From assembly GCA_964016885.1 (NCBI GenBank), contig OZ024759.1:9451331-9515330 (forward strand): DNA of 64,000 nt. The letters run 5' to 3'. The stretch is from Eledone cirrhosa (taxonomy: Eukaryota; Mollusca; Cephalopoda; Octopoda; Eledonidae). Shown here in pieces: positions 63,101 through 64,000 of the stretch; within the stretch, counting starts at the first letter, position 1; each line of letters starts with the position of its first letter. The notes below the pieces were generated by a model. The model was given only the letters and a program-made list of their open reading frames with translations. It was not told the origin of the DNA and did no database searches. A program made the position numbers and the translations under genes.

Positions 63101-64000
63101 TGTATGTCTTTATCTTGTCCTTAATTAGTTTAGTTCTTCTGTGTCACTGTATGTCTTCATCTTGTCCTTAATTAGTTTAGTTCTTCTGTGTCTCTGTCTA
63201 GTCTTTATTTTGTCCTTAATTAGTTTAGTTCTTGTATGGCTCTGTATGTCTTTATCTTGTCCTTAATTAGTTTAGTAATTGTATGTCTCTGTATGTCTTT
63301 ATCTTGTCCTTAATTAGTTTAGTTCTTCTGTGTCTCTGTATGTCTTTATCTTGTCCTTAATTAGTTTAGTTCTTCTGTGTCTCTGTATGTCTTTATCTTG
63401 TCCTTAATTAGTTTAGTTCTTGTGTGTCTCTGTATGTCTTTATCTTGTCCTTAATTAGTTTAGTTCTTGTGTGCCTCTGTATGTCTTTATCTTGTCCTTA
63501 ATTAGTTTAGTTCTTGTGTGCCTCTGTATGTCTTTATCTTGTCCTTAATTAGTTTAGTTCTTGTGTGCCTCTGTATGTCTTTATCTTGTCCTTAATTAGT
63601 TTAGTAATTGTATCTCTCTGTATGTCTTTATCTTGTCCTTAATTAGTTTAGTTCTTGTGTGTCTCTGTATGTCTTCATCTTGTCCTCAATTAGTTTAGTT
63701 CTCGTGTGCCTCTGTATGTCTTTATCTTGTCCTTAATTAGTTTAGTAATTGTATCTCTCTGTATGTCTTTATCTTGTCCTTAATTAGTTTAGTTCTTCTG
63801 TGTCTCTGTATGTCTTTATCTTGTCCTTAATTAGTTTAGTTCTTGTGTGTCTCTGTATGTCTTTATCTTGTCCTTAATTAGTTTAGTTCTTGTGTGTCTC
63901 TGTATGTCTTTATCTTGTCCTTAATTAGTTTAGTTCTTGTGTGTCTCTGTATATCTTTATCTTGTCCTTAATTAGTTTAGTTCTTCTGTGTCTCTGTATG
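54132..64000. repeat. 47-bp satellite with higher-order structure, running off the window
   Basis: About 210 units of 47 bp: CCTTAATTAGTTTAGTTCTT, GTGTGCCTCTGTATGTCTTT, ATCTTGT. Variants include CTGTGTCTCTG, CTGTGTCACTG, TAATTGTATCTCTCTG and one 48-bp unit with CTGTCTAGTCTTTATTTTG. That marker occurs at 55531, 56660, 57977, 59106, 60564, 61693 and 63198, showing a nested repeat of about 2.45-2.63 kb. The same unit, inverted, makes the array at 29449-30450. Confidence 0.97.

Noticed and set aside
54132..64000. Telomeric or ribosomal intergenic repeat
   Set aside because: The unit has no TTAGGG-type motif, and no rRNA sequence is seen nearby. It is an ordinary satellite by sequence.

Overview
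The window looks like nuclear DNA of a mollusc, most probably a coleoid cephalopod (octopus-like). Three lines of evidence point there: split genes with GT-AG introns, many tRNA-derived SINEs and LINE, Penelope and Helitron-like remnants, and an exceptional load of minisatellites. I recognise no prokaryotic gene, operon, CRISPR array or complete virus. The species is an inference from repeat style and was not tested.

Three host genes can be read. (1) A TMEM184B-type seven-pass membrane protein on the + strand, seven coding exons joined from 9319 to 25530 (524 aa by my splice model). (2) An intronless 1033-aa importin-7/8-type nuclear import receptor on the - strand, 36938 to 33837. (3) TRAIP, a RING E3 ubiquitin ligase of the DNA replication stress response, on the + strand, three coding exons from 41201 to 50115 (433 aa). 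No operon-like logic links them. They are neighbours separated by repeats.

Layout. 1-1240: left edge, with a LINE reverse-transcriptase remnant split by a SINE. 1206-8012: four successive minisatellites (45-, 59-, 50- and 72-bp units). 8800-9115: SINE. 9319-25530: TMEM184B, whose introns hold 19-, 24-, 29-, 210- and 15-bp arrays, three long palindromes, a Tx1/L1-like LINE fragment, a Penelope GIY-YIG fragment and many SINEs. 26150-33700: tetranucleotide-tailed element ends, SINEs, a candidate transposon carrying a 47-bp array, and a 34-bp array. 33837-36938: importin. 37300-41200: element debris and possible promoters. 41201-50115: TRAIP, with large 97-bp and two 48-bp arrays in its introns. 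50160-54060: SINE, Helitron-like terminus and a CR1/Jockey-like LINE missing its RT. 54130-64000: a 47-bp satellite with higher-order structure that runs off the window.

The main theme is that several tandem arrays can be traced to ends or pieces of dispersed mobile elements present in the same window. The most notable cases are an array of SINE promoter heads (A-box region) and a 47-bp unit found both inside a candidate transposon and in the large terminal satellite.
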